Origin: Bacteriovorax stolpii
GTDB lineage: Bacteria; Bdellovibrionota; UBA2428
Length of the DNA: 46,689 nucleotides
Assembly: GCA_945881775.1 (NCBI GenBank)
Contig: CAMCVE010000004.1
Span: forward strand, 1 to 46,689
Direction of reading: 5' to 3'
Below the pieces are notes generated by a model that worked only from the letters and a program-made list of their open reading frames with translations, was not told the DNA's origin and did not search any database. Both the position numbers and the translations under genes were made by a program. Shown piece by piece: positions 34,369 through 43,181 of the stretch (positions are counted from its first letter, which is position 1; each line of letters begins with the position of its first letter).

Positions 34369-34968
34369 TCAGAAAACGTAGCCGATGTTCCATTTCAGAA
34401 TAGGGATGTAGCGATGGACAAGGTAGCCGATCGCGCTCCACGAGGGTGTGTTCTTGCAACCCAGCCCGCGCACGACGAGCAGCTCCGCTCCGAACGATGA
34501 GGTCCAGCGATCTCCCATACGAAATTTCTGGTAGAGACTAGTCTGGGCTGCAAGTTCTGGGCAGGTATACAAAAGTAACTCTTCTCCTGAATCGTACGGA
34601 GTGCCATCGGCAAAAAAGTAGCTTGGGCTTCGGTGCCCTGCCACGTGGCCCCCGCCAATTTTTATGGATCCGAGAAGCCCATCCGAGACTTCATACTCGA
34701 GCCCGACGAGTAGCAAATACTCTTTGTAGTCTGTGAAAGTCCCGTGATTGTCGCTGCGGAAGACGAGGTCAGTTGACAAGGTCGATGTTGCTGAAATGTT
34801 GAAGGTGACATTGAAATGAAACGGCAAAAACCACCCGGCATCGGATCCGCCGAGAACTTTGGAGAGAACGGCTTTTTCTGCAAGCTCTCCGACATTGAAC
34901 GAAACCTCGCCCCTAGCGCTCGCTAGAACGGGGAGGGCTTAGAAAATCGTCAGCAGGCTTTAGCTTCA
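34369..34968 (-). pseudogene. Frameshifted outer-membrane beta-barrel protein remnant
   Basis: The long frame (stop at 34369) encodes amphipathic strands such as FHFNVTFNISATS and YLLLVGLEYEV, and ends in the terminal phenylalanine NIGYVF, as outer-membrane barrels do. Reading back, it stays open to about 34935 as ALPVLASARGEVSFNVG, which resembles a signal-peptide cleavage region, but has no start. A start ATG at 34968 (MKLKPADDFL) lies in another frame, so one base change would join the two. Two unpaired Cys remain. It could instead start at an internal TTG (34827). Function unknown. Confidence 0.5.
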
Positions 34969-35075
34969 TTGGGCAGGCAGACTACCCAAGCCCGGGGCGC
35001 TTGCAAGGTGTTCTCGACGAAACTCGCAGCGGTTAGTGCTCGGCTGGTCTCGGTCCAACTTGTCGCGCGCACCCC

Positions 35076-35104
35076 TTGAGATTCGGAGGCCAATGCCCTA
35101 CAGT
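35076..35104 (+). promoter_or_regulatory. Candidate prfB promoter very close to the start codon
   Basis: TTGAGA (35076-35081) and TACAGT (35099-35104) are 17 bases apart. Initiation would be near 35111, one or two bases before the ATG at 35113, giving a leaderless mRNA, or making the internal ATG at 35170 the start. Confidence 0.4.
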
Positions 35105-35112
35105 TGGCCTCC

Positions 35113-36283
35113 ATGGAACTCGCCCAAATCCCCCAGAGTCCTCGCGAGCTACTCGTCTTACTCAATGAGATGAAGCAGCAGATCGAAGAGATCTGGAGGA
35201 CGCTTTGACGTCGAAGGCAAACGACGTCGTATTTCTGAAATAGCAGCACTCGAAGAAGATCCTTCTTTGTGGTCGGACAATCAGAAGGCCGCCAAAGTCC
35301 TAAAAGAAAAAAAGGAACTCCAACTCACGCTTGAGCCTTGCGATCAAACCCGCCGCAGTCTCGACGATGCCCTAACTTTGCTCGAATTGTTCCGCGAGGG
35401 AGGCGATGTGCTCGATGAGGATTCCCGTCGCGAAGTGAATTCCTCGATCATCAATGCTGACAAAGGACTCAAGGCCCTCCGACTCAAGAAGATGCTGAGT
35501 GGCGAGCTCGATGCTTCGGACGCCTACATTACTGTCCACGCGGGGGCAGGCGGGACCGAGGCCTGCGACTGGGCAGGGATGCTTGCGCGGATGTACCTGC
35601 AGTATTCCAAAAGCCAGAATTACAATATTACGACGACCGACTTCACCGAAGGTGACGGTGCCGGCTATCGTTCGATCACTTTCGAAATTTCTGGTCCCAA
35701 TGCTTACGGCTATCTCAAGGCCGAGAACGGCGTTCATCGCCTTGTGCGAATTTCTCCTTTCGACTCGAACGCGAGACGCCACACCAGTTTTGCCAGTGTG
35801 TTTGTTTACCCCATCATCGATGACACGATCGAGATCAATCTCAAGATGGAAGACGTGCGTGTCGACACCTACCGCTCCAGCGGTGCCGGAGGCCAGCACG
35901 TTAACAAGGTCGAGTCTGCCGTGCGCATGACGCACAACCCGACGGGTATTGTGGTTTCGTGCCAACAAGAACGCTCGCAGATCCAGAACCGAGAAAAATG
36001 TTTGAAGATGCTTCGCGCGCGTCTCTATGATCTCGAGATGCAGAAACGCCAGGAAGAAGCCGATAAGTTGAACGCTACGAAGAAGGGTATTTCTTGGGGA
36101 TCGCAGATTCGTAACTACGTCTTCCAGCCCTACCAGTTGGTCAAAGATGTGCGCACGGGTGTTTCTACGAGTGCGATTCAAAAAGTGATGGATGGAGATC
36201 TGCAGGATTTTATTGAGGCTTACCTCATGCAATCGTCTGATGGCACTCTCGGACAGCACGCCTCGGGCGGCGACGACGTCTGA
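35113..36283 (+). CDS. prfB: Peptide chain release factor 2, with programmed +1 frameshift
   Basis: RF2 releases peptides at UGA and UAA stops. Frame one runs from ATG 35113 through 31 codons to CTT TGA (35203-35208). The main frame resumes at GAC 35207 with DVEGKRRRISEIAALEEDP, continuing the family's N-terminal domain. The product is 389 residues. The stop-recognition SPF motif (RISPFDSNARR) and the catalytic GGQ (SSGAGGQHVNKVES) are present. The gene is thus intact only through frameshifting at the internal UGA, the known autoregulation of prfB. ATG 35170 is an alternative start. No good ribosome binding site precedes 35113. Confidence 0.95.
35194..35209 (+). promoter_or_regulatory. prfB frameshift signal (SD-like GGAGG, slippery CTT TGA C)
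   Basis: TGGAGGACGCTTTGAC carries an anti-SD-complementary GGAGG, a 3-base spacer ACG, then CTT TGA C. Apart from ACG instead of TAT this is the E. coli prfB layout. When RF2 is scarce, the ribosome slips from CUU to UUU and reads GAC next. Confidence 0.93.
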
Positions 36284-36295
36284 TTGCGGACGCGA

Positions 36296-37324
36296 TTAGG
36301 CGCCTTTTAAGAATCCGTCTTCTTCTTTTTTCTTCGGATCAAGGAACATGAACACAAAGCGTTCGAAGAATTTCGGATCGAATTTCTTGTTGATGTTCTC
36401 GCGCATGAGTTTCAACGCGGTCATGGAGTCTTTTGACTTGGAGTAACTGCGGTTGGTCGTGAGCGCTGAGAAGGCGTCTGAAAGCGAAATGACTTGCACA
36501 GAGCTATCCAGTGAAGATGCGATAATCCCTTTGGGATAGCCCATGCCTTTGAGATCTTCGTGATGAGCTTCTGCACAGAGCGAGATGATGGGACTGAGGT
36601 GTTTGTGCAGTCGCAGAATCTTGCCACCCTCAGTGGGGTGAGCCTTCATGGTCTGCCATTCGACCTCATTGAGGGGACCTGCTTTGTTGAGAATTCCGGG
36701 GTCGATCACAGATTTGCCGATGTCGTGCAAGAGCCCCGCGAGACCAATATCCGCGATTTGCTGCTTGGACCAGGTCCCCATAGACTGTGCTAGGGCGACG
36801 GCGTAGGCAGCGACACCGACAGAGTGTGCGTAAGTGTAGTGGTCGTGGCTTGAGAGTTCTACCAGATGGATAAACGCATGCTGACTGCTTGCAATAAAGT
36901 TCACACACTCTTTTGAGAAGTTTTCGGCAGACTTAATGGCGACGTGCGAGCTTGGATCACGCATCATCTGATCGACGATTTCAACAGCGTAGTCCGTGAG
37001 AACCGAGGCTTTCTCGCGCAGGCCGTAATTCGGGCTCTTAATGATGGAGGTGACGCTGTTTTCGAGGGAGCGGAAGTACGTTTCTCGTGACGTGTGATGA
37101 ATGTAGAGGTAGGGGAACTTGCCCCAGAATCTTGACATGAGCGAGGGCGAGAGCTCCATGCTCTTGGGCTTCACCATAAAAAACGCGTTGCCAGCACGGA
37201 CATAGAGTTCGAGATCTTTGACGAAGCCTGTTGAAAGTCCTTCCACCGAAATTGGAATGTATTCCCCTTTGGGATCGCGGTGGTCGACGTCGTTAAAGTT
37301 CTTGCTCAATTGAGGAAGTGCCAT
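36296..37324 (-). CDS. HD-GYP domain protein
   Basis: 342 residues. The C-terminal half is an HD-GYP domain: HSVGVAAYAVALA, then LLHDIGK (His200, Asp201) and HHEDLKGMGYPKG with HH at 254-255 and the GYP triad at 262-264. Such domains hydrolyse c-di-GMP or related cyclic nucleotides. The usual Asp before G in the GYP motif is Lys. The N-terminal ~110 residues (YIPISVEGLSTGFVKDLELYV) resemble the sensor-like DUF3391-type segment found on cytoplasmic HD-GYP proteins. It is convergent with prfB (12-base gap). Confidence 0.88.
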   Translation of the reverse strand: MALPQLSKNFNDVDHRDPKGEYIPISVEGLSTGFVKDLELYVRAGNAFFMVKPKSMELSPSLMSRFWGKFPYLYIHHTSRETYFRSLENSVTSIIKSPNYGLREKASVLTDYAVEIVDQMMRDPSSHVAIKSAENFSKECVNFIASSQHAFIHLVELSSHDHYTYAHSVGVAAYAVALAQSMGTWSKQQIADIGLAGLLHDIGKSVIDPGILNKAGPLNEVEWQTMKAHPTEGGKILRLHKHLSPIISLCAEAHHEDLKGMGYPKGIIASSLDSSVQVISLSDAFSALTTNRSYSKSKDSMTALKLMRENINKKFDPKFFERFVFMFLDPKKKEEDGFLKGA

Positions 37325-37464
37325 TTATTAGGTCTCCAAGACAGTTTATCGGTTCTCCAGGGGGTGCGCTTGATATAGTTCTTAAGTGCTCGAAATTGTT
37401 CAAGAGTCTAGGCGATTGTGGCGGGAGTCGGGGGCGATCTAAGTCTTCGAATTGAGAGGTCAAG

Positions 37465-38226
37465 TTGCTGTCTGACGGCGCCGATAAGAGAGATGTGAAA
37501 GAACGACTGCTTGCGCGCGTTGCAGCTCTCAAAGAGTCTGTTCGCTTCGCAAAAAAAAGATTTCTCGTGCTGTGGTCGGACAACGACAGTGCGCTTCTGT
37601 TCAGGGCCCTGACGGGTGTGGTGCTCTTCGTAGCTGGAGTGCTTATGGCCAGCGGCGTTGCCGTTTGGAAGCTCGCGCATCCCCATGCGGCCGAGATCGA
37701 GGTTGAGATGGCTGAGCATCCCGCACCTGCAGAAAATGAAACGAGTTCCGAAGCAGAAGCAGCTGCCGCTCCGGTTATTGGGGTGCGTCCGATTCCTAAG
37801 GAAATTTCAAAACGCCAGGACGGAGTCCCCGAAACGGACAAGGATCTCGTTGAGCCTGAACTTAGGACGGGCCGTGGAATGGCTTCGATTACCACGGAAC
37901 AAGAAGCGCCGACGGCCCCCTACAACCCGTTCCTGACTTACCAGGACATTTTAGGAAGCACCTCGGAGCAAGGCTCTCAGTTGGGGCGCCTTGCGGTTGA
38001 TATTTCCTTTGAGGTCGACAGCTACGGTGCAATGATGGAACTGCAGGAACGCGAGAAAGAAGTGAAATTCGTGATCGGTTCGCTGATCGGAGAACTCACT
38101 TACGAACAGCTTCGACAAGATGAGGGACGAGCGAAACTGAAAAAGAGAATTTTTCAGGAAGTAAACTACCTGCTTAAAAAAGGCAAAGTCCGCGACGTGC
38201 TCTACGGCAGCTATGTGATGCGTTAG
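37465..38226 (+). CDS. FliL-like membrane protein
   Basis: 253 residues starting at TTG 37465, with GAGAGG 5 bases upstream. One membrane segment (about 45-67) is followed by an acidic alanine-rich linker and a C-terminal domain resembling FliL: LAVDISFEVDSYGAMMELQ, IGSLIGELTYEQL, then a helix and KVRDVLYGSYVM. FliL stabilises the flagellar stator. No flagellar genes are near, so this may be a divergent paralogue. It ends tail-to-tail with the next, minus-strand gene, overlapping by 4 bases. Confidence 0.7.
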   Translation: MLSDGADKRDVKERLLARVAALKESVRFAKKRFLVLWSDNDSALLFRALTGVVLFVAGVLMASGVAVWKLAHPHAAEIEVEMAEHPAPAENETSSEAEAAAAPVIGVRPIPKEISKRQDGVPETDKDLVEPELRTGRGMASITTEQEAPTAPYNPFLTYQDILGSTSEQGSQLGRLAVDISFEVDSYGAMMELQEREKEVKFVIGSLIGELTYEQLRQDEGRAKLKKRIFQEVNYLLKKGKVRDVLYGSYVMR

Positions 38227-38594
38227 GGGCCGAAGGTGTGCATCTTTAGGTTGGCCTCGACATAGCGAACGCCGGGTGTGGCGCGGAGTCCGGCAAGAAT
38301 CTTTTCAGGTCCAGACTTTTCGGACACCTCGATGAGGTAAAGCGGTGTCGATCCCACTTTTTCCAGTTCTTTCACGCCCCATTTCCTAAAAAGATCAGCG
38401 CGGGTCGCGTCACTCACGGAAGCTTCGAAAGAAATAAGATACTCGCCGGGCACGGAGGGTGATCGAGGGGTTTCGCTCATTGTAGGGACTCCTACTCGCT
38501 CGGGGACGGCTTCCTCGCTTTTCTTGGCTCCGAAGGAGTGGCTGAGAGGGCCAAAGAAAAGTGCTGCGAAGAAGACGATCAAAAAGCGTTTCAT
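38223..38594 (-). CDS. Secreted protein with I9-type subtilisin propeptide-like domain
   Basis: 123 residues. Signal peptide MKRFLIVFFAALFFGPLSHS, then a proline/glutamate-rich stretch and a domain resembling protease propeptides/inhibitor I9: GEYLISFEASVSDATRADLF, then PLYLIEVSEKSGPEKILAGL and GVRYVEANLKMH. The typical endings around VRYVEPN are kept. It carries no protease domain and no subtilisin gene is nearby, so a stand-alone inhibitor or folding helper is plausible. It overlaps the FliL-like gene end by 4 bases. Confidence 0.65.
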   Translation of the reverse strand: MKRFLIVFFAALFFGPLSHSFGAKKSEEAVPERVGVPTMSETPRSPSVPGEYLISFEASVSDATRADLFRKWGVKELEKVGSTPLYLIEVSEKSGPEKILAGLRATPGVRYVEANLKMHTFGP

Positions 38595-38715
38595 GCTCTG
38601 ATCCTAGGTCGAGTGCCCGAAGCGTTCAAGCCCACGCATTGTCTGCGCCAATGCATTCAGTCGAGCACCTCAGATGGTTGACCCAGGCCGCCGGCGGTGG
38701 GAGAACCTGACAGGC

Positions 38716-40149
38716 ATGATGGGTCACTTTGTCGATCGGATTTGGGACGCTCTCGCTTCAGTAAAACTGACGATCGTTATTCTTGTGGGGCTTTTAGTTC
38801 TCGCGGTTCCGGGTACGGTGGTTTTGCAGTACAATGTTTCCAACGTCGATCCTGGTCTCCAGTACGGGTACAATTTTTGGGCCTTCGGTCAGGCGATTCA
38901 GCTTTTCACCGCTTATCACTCGGTTTGGTATGTCGCCCTTGTGGTCCTCCTGAGTATCAATCTCATCGCATGCTCGGTGAATCGCTGGCCGCAAATGCTG
39001 AAGCTCGCCATCGCCAAACCCGTCCTGTGGAGCCAGGAAACCTTCGCTCGCCAAGAACCGACGCACGTCCACAAATGGAAGACCTCACTCAGTGCCGAGA
39101 AGTTTCGTGAAGAGGCGTTAGCAGTTGTCGCTTCGCCTTTTGCTAGCAAGCCCACGGTTCTGAAGGATTCCTCAGGCTCTGTTCAGATTTTTTGGCAAGT
39201 TGGGCGATGGTCGCGCATCGCCAACTATCTCGTGCACACCTCTCTGCTTGTGATTTTCCTCGGCGCAATTGTGAGTGCACTTTATGGCTTTGAAGGTGCA
39301 GCCAATATCCCCTCGGGCGACGCTGTCGACACCTTGATCGTCTTTAAAGAGGGCAAAGAGAGCGGTTTGCAACACGCCGAAGGTGGGCTCGTCAACGAGA
39401 AGCTTCTGGGTTTTCGTTTGAGAGCGAAAGATTTTCGCGTGAAGTTCTATGACGATTTCCCGGGAAGGCCCGAGGCATTCACGACACGTTTGCAGGTTCT
39501 CGAAGACGGCGTGCCAATGAAAGAGCAAAGCGTCACTGTGAACGAGCCTCTCGAGTACAAAGGCATCCGCTTTTATCAAGCGAGTTACGGACGCATGAAC
39601 AATTACGAGATTCAGCTGCGTGCGATTCTTCGCGATCGTCCGCTTGAGGGACAGGTCTTCAAGAAGGTGCGTCTGGGTGAGCCCTTTTCTTTGCCGAATA
39701 TGAAAGCAGACCTCGTAGCGCTGCAGGCGCTCGGAGATGTTCAGGGCTTCGGTCCTGGCGTCCAGTTTCAATCGCTCAAGGCGGGCAAGCCCGATGGGAA
39801 ACCTTTCTGGGTTCTCAAAGATCACCAAAATTTCGATTTCGATTCCCGCAAAGAGAGCTACGGACTCGTGCTCGATGAAGTCCGGGAGATGTTCTACACA
39901 GGTCTGCAGATTGCTTACGATCCCGGTGCTCCGATTTACTGGTGGGGTTGTTTCGGCATGCTTTTGGGGACCTTCTACGCCCTCTTCATGACTCATAAAA
40001 AATACTATCTCAATTATGACAACGGCGAAGTGCTATTTACGGGGACAATTCATCGTCTTCCGTTTGGATTTGCGCAAGCGCTCGAACGCAAGGCGACACA
40101 TTTACGCGGACAACTCTCCGCAGCTCCGGATTCTCAGGCGAAAGGATAG
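38716..40149 (+). CDS. resB: ResB-type cytochrome c biogenesis protein
   Basis: Part of the system II (Ccs) heme delivery machinery with CcsA. 477 residues from the ATG at 38716, giving a start right before SVKLTIVILVGLLV as in ResB proteins; ATG 38674 or 38719 are possible. About four membrane segments are visible (residues ~17-40, 64-86, 172-195 and 428-450), with a large periplasmic domain between the last two (LEYKGIRFYQASYG is a ResB-typical motif). ccsA follows after 5 bases. Confident in family. Confidence 0.9.
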   Translation: MMGHFVDRIWDALASVKLTIVILVGLLVLAVPGTVVLQYNVSNVDPGLQYGYNFWAFGQAIQLFTAYHSVWYVALVVLLSINLIACSVNRWPQMLKLAIAKPVLWSQETFARQEPTHVHKWKTSLSAEKFREEALAVVASPFASKPTVLKDSSGSVQIFWQVGRWSRIANYLVHTSLLVIFLGAIVSALYGFEGAANIPSGDAVDTLIVFKEGKESGLQHAEGGLVNEKLLGFRLRAKDFRVKFYDDFPGRPEAFTTRLQVLEDGVPMKEQSVTVNEPLEYKGIRFYQASYGRMNNYEIQLRAILRDRPLEGQVFKKVRLGEPFSLPNMKADLVALQALGDVQGFGPGVQFQSLKAGKPDGKPFWVLKDHQNFDFDSRKESYGLVLDEVREMFYTGLQIAYDPGAPIYWWGCFGMLLGTFYALFMTHKKYYLNYDNGEVLFTGTIHRLPFGFAQALERKATHLRGQLSAAPDSQAKG

Positions 40150-40154
40150 GCATC

Positions 40155-41537
40155 GTGGACAATCTTTTGGAATGGACAATCAAAGCTCTCAACACTTCTG
40201 CGTTTTTGTATTTGGGTGCGTGTTTTGCATATATCATCAGCATGTCGCGCTCGAATGAGGGGCGTATCCGACAGTGGGCCTCGAGGGCCGCTTGGTTGGT
40301 CTATGTTGCATTTGCGCTGCACACGTTCGGACTCTTCGGCCGCTGGGTCGTGGGTGGGCTCGACCGTCCCCCATGGACCAATCTCTACGAGTCACTCATC
40401 TTCTTCGCTTGGGGAGTGAGTCTCGTTCAGGTTTACGTCAGTCGGAAGTGGAAGCTGCCACTGATCGGTGTCATCGCAAGTCCCTTGGTCTTTATCTTGA
40501 TGGGGATGAGCGTGATGACGCCCAACAAATCCGTAGAGCCCCTCATCCCTGCGCTGCAAAGTTACTGGCTTAAAATTCACGTAATTTTTGGGATGCTCTC
40601 GTATGCAGGATTTACCATCGCGGGCTGCCTCGCATTCTTCTATTTGATGAGGCGTGGAACTTCGCTTTCAAAAATCGGGAGCGGTATCTGTCTTGTGATG
40701 CTTGTGAACCTCTCGATTGCCGGAGGCAAAGAGGCATTCTCGACCGGGAAGTTCTTCATGGCGAGCACGGCGACTCGCACGCTCCCCAACGGAGAAGTTA
40801 TTCAGACAAAAGATACGTATCGCGAGTTCGAGGGCGGTCCCGTGATCACCCGCCTCGAGGAAGTGCCGCATGCTTGGATTGGTTTCTGGGCCTCATGGGT
40901 GCTCTTCCTAGCGGGATCGGTGGTCTTTTGGCGTGTGCGTCGTAAGGAGAATGATTCCTTTGAGGACCCAGGCGAAGAGCTGACTCCAGAGCAGGCGGTG
41001 AAAAAGGGAGGTGATCTCCTGCCGCTGAGTGTGTGGACTTTCCGAGCGGCGCTCGTGGCATTTGTGGCCTTCGGGGCGAATGTCATGTGGGCCAAAAATC
41101 TTTCACCCACGCTTAGCATGGCGTCGAATCCTTACCTTGTCATGCTTCTCTTGATGAGCTTCTTTTTGGCGATCGTTTATCTTGTGGCTCAGCTGCGCTA
41201 CCTGCCTTTTCTCAAGAGTCTCCCGAGCGCAGGACGCCTTGATGAACTGGGCTACAAGAATATTCTCTTTGCCTTTCCGTTCCAAGCGCTTTTGCTCGTG
41301 ACGGGCGCCGTATGGGCTTACTCAGCTTGGGGCCGGAGCTGGGGCTGGGACCCTAAAGAGACCTGGGCGCTGATCACTTGGTTCTCTTATTTGATTTATT
41401 TGCACGGACGTTTGCTGCTCCGTTGGAAGGGCAGCACGCTTGCCGTGATTTCCATCATTAGCTTTGTGCTCCTGATCTTTGCGTTTCTTGGTGTGAACTT
41501 GGTTCTCAGTGGTCTGCATAGCTACGGCGCTGCCTAG
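40155..41537 (+). CDS. ccsA: CcsA/ResC-type heme-handling protein
   Basis: 460 residues with about eight hydrophobic segments. The WWD heme motif appears as WGRSWGWDPKETWAL near residue 395, with histidines in transmembrane positions, typical of CcsA/ResC. A periplasmic loop near residues 200-240 is larger than usual. It starts at GTG 40155, with AAAGGATAGG just upstream. With resB it forms the system II cytochrome c synthase; the TlpA-like protein at 16961 could supply reductant. Confidence 0.92.
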   Translation: MDNLLEWTIKALNTSAFLYLGACFAYIISMSRSNEGRIRQWASRAAWLVYVAFALHTFGLFGRWVVGGLDRPPWTNLYESLIFFAWGVSLVQVYVSRKWKLPLIGVIASPLVFILMGMSVMTPNKSVEPLIPALQSYWLKIHVIFGMLSYAGFTIAGCLAFFYLMRRGTSLSKIGSGICLVMLVNLSIAGGKEAFSTGKFFMASTATRTLPNGEVIQTKDTYREFEGGPVITRLEEVPHAWIGFWASWVLFLAGSVVFWRVRRKENDSFEDPGEELTPEQAVKKGGDLLPLSVWTFRAALVAFVAFGANVMWAKNLSPTLSMASNPYLVMLLLMSFFLAIVYLVAQLRYLPFLKSLPSAGRLDELGYKNILFAFPFQALLLVTGAVWAYSAWGRSWGWDPKETWALITWFSYLIYLHGRLLLRWKGSTLAVISIISFVLLIFAFLGVNLVLSGLHSYGAA

Positions 41538-41555
41538 TAGGAAGTTGGAAAGATC

Positions 41556-42179
41556 ATGGGACTCGGCAAATCGACTTTGAGTTTTACAGTCCTCGATGCA
41601 GCCCGAGTGCCCGATGCGACCTGCCCGCGCTGGGCGGTTCTGGGGCGCTCCAATGTTGGGAAGAGTTCACTTCTCAATGCCCTCACGCATCCACACAAGT
41701 TCTTTCGAACGGGTGCCAAGCCGGGTGTTACGACAGGGCTTGTGGGTGTCCGCGTTTTGCTCGGGAAGTCAGAATTGTCGGCTCTGGAGCTCGTCGATTT
41801 GCCGGGATTTGGTTACGCCAAGCATTCGCGCAACACGCTTTCGAAGTGGGATGAGTTGATCGTTGCTCTGCGGGAAAAGAGTGAAGCTCGGGGACTCATG
41901 TGGGTCTGGCTTGCTGATCCCGTGCGCGCTCCCGCCGAAGAAGAAGCGCAACTCATGCAGTGGCTGGGTATGTCGCCTTTCATGCTAATTTTCACCAAAG
42001 CTGATCAAGTGAAAAAGTCTGAGCGCGCCGCGAGTGAGAAAAGATGGGCTTCGGTTGTGGCGCGTTCCACGGAGGGGCCCTACTGGGTCAGTGCGATGAA
42101 GGGTGAGGGCTTCCACGAAATCGAAAAGTCCGCGCGCGCCTTTGTTCGCGTCAGCTCAGAAACATCGGGTAAGGCGTGA
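41556..42179 (+). CDS. engB: Ribosome biogenesis GTPase YsxC/EngB
   Basis: EngB is a small GTPase needed for 50S maturation. 207 residues with G1 GRSNVGKSS (about 30-38), G2 GVTTG, G3 DLPGFGYAK, G4 TKAD (about residues 146-149) and G5 SAMKGEG. The DLPGFG and GRSNVGKS pattern distinguishes it from Era and EngA. In many genomes it lies next to lon or hemX/ccs genes, as here. Its stop overlaps the next start. Confidence 0.94.
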   Translation: MGLGKSTLSFTVLDAARVPDATCPRWAVLGRSNVGKSSLLNALTHPHKFFRTGAKPGVTTGLVGVRVLLGKSELSALELVDLPGFGYAKHSRNTLSKWDELIVALREKSEARGLMWVWLADPVRAPAEEEAQLMQWLGMSPFMLIFTKADQVKKSERAASEKRWASVVARSTEGPYWVSAMKGEGFHEIEKSARAFVRVSSETSGKA

Positions 42180-42781
42180 TGATTTTTCGGCTTCTTGCAG
42201 TGCTAGTAGTGCTTTGGGCCGGAGTTGTGCCTGCTGCTGAAAAAAGCGAGGACTCATCCGAGATCCGCATTCGTATTCTTGCGCGCGTTGGAGATACGTC
42301 CGTAAGTAGCCGTGAGATTTTGGTCGAATGGCTCTTGAAGAACCCCAAGTCCTATACTCCAGGACGGCGGGATTACTACTCTCAGGATCTCGAGCGTCAA
42401 CTCCTTCAGGAATACGTCGTCCAAGTGCTGGTGGATCAAGAAAATCGCCTCGTGGGTAGCGAGACTCTTTCGGCGACGTTGGTCGATCGTGAATTGCTTG
42501 CGCTTCGCAGAGTCTTTGGTCCTCGCTGGAAAACTTTTCGAGAAGATTTTGGAATTTCTGAATCAGAGATTCGAGTGCGTTTGTCTCGAGGGCTGCTTGC
42601 CAATCAAACATTGGAGACGCGTCTCAAGGATTCGCTACAAGGATCAAAAGGCGCATCGGACGCTGTGGCCCTTAAGAAAGCCGAAGACGCCCTACAAACG
42701 TGGCTTCAACAACTACGCTCACGCTATAAGGTACAGGTCCTACGATATGACAATCTCCCCGAGCCCAAAGTATCTCCATGA
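42179..42781 (+). CDS. SurA N-terminal-like periplasmic protein
   Basis: 200 residues starting at ATG 42179, overlapping engB's stop. A signal peptide (FRLLAVLVVLWAGVVPAA) is followed by a helical domain resembling the SurA N-terminal chaperone (VGDTSVSSREILVEWLLK, then LERQLLQEYVVQVLVDQEN and GISESEIRVRLSRGLL). No PPIase domain is present, unlike SurA. Its C-terminus overlaps the next gene by 35 bases. It may act as a small outer-membrane-protein chaperone; the assignment is by resemblance only. Confidence 0.6.
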   Translation: MIFRLLAVLVVLWAGVVPAAEKSEDSSEIRIRILARVGDTSVSSREILVEWLLKNPKSYTPGRRDYYSQDLERQLLQEYVVQVLVDQENRLVGSETLSATLVDRELLALRRVFGPRWKTFREDFGISESEIRVRLSRGLLANQTLETRLKDSLQGSKGASDAVALKKAEDALQTWLQQLRSRYKVQVLRYDNLPEPKVSP

Positions 42782-43181
42782 GATTGAGCACTCTGGACTC
42801 GCCCAGACTGCGGGTCATTGGAGTGAAAAAGATTATGTCGAGGAGCTTGCCTCTGAGCATTCCAAGATGTTTTACATGCCGGCACCAACAGAAGGATTTG
42901 TGCTTTATCGTTTTGTGGCAGGTGACATCGAGATTATGAATCTTGCTGTACGCCAAAAAGGGAGAGGACACGGAAAAGTTCTCTTGGACGCTTTCCTGGC
43001 CTTGCCTCTGCTAGGCGCCTCCTCCCCTAAAATTTTTCTCGAAGTGGCAGCTTCCAACGTGGCCGCTCGCAAGCTCTATGGCCGCGCAGGTTTTGTAGAG
43101 ACGGGACTTCGTCGGGCTTATTACCGGAGCGGCGAGGATGCCGTCACTTGCCTTTTAGAGGTTTCACATGAGAGCGTTTAA
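42747..43181 (+). CDS. GNAT-family N-acetyltransferase (RimI-like)
   Basis: 144 residues from ATG 42747, with ACAGG 9 bases before. The acetyl-CoA-binding motif A is seen as IMNLAVRQKGRGHGKVLL; motif B follows with EVAASNVAARKLYGRAGFVETGLRRAYY, the RimI-like pattern of the ribosomal-protein S18 acetyltransferase. It overlaps the SurA-like gene by 35 bases and the ASCH gene by 14 bases, so all three are coupled. The target is not evident. Confidence 0.82.
   Translation: MTISPSPKYLHEIEHSGLAQTAGHWSEKDYVEELASEHSKMFYMPAPTEGFVLYRFVAGDIEIMNLAVRQKGRGHGKVLLDAFLALPLLGASSPKIFLEVAASNVAARKLYGRAGFVETGLRRAYYRSGEDAVTCLLEVSHESV

Noticed and set aside
35372-36259. Minus-strand open frame inside prfB
   Set aside because: It overlaps the conserved RF2 core, has no recognisable domains and no ribosome binding site.
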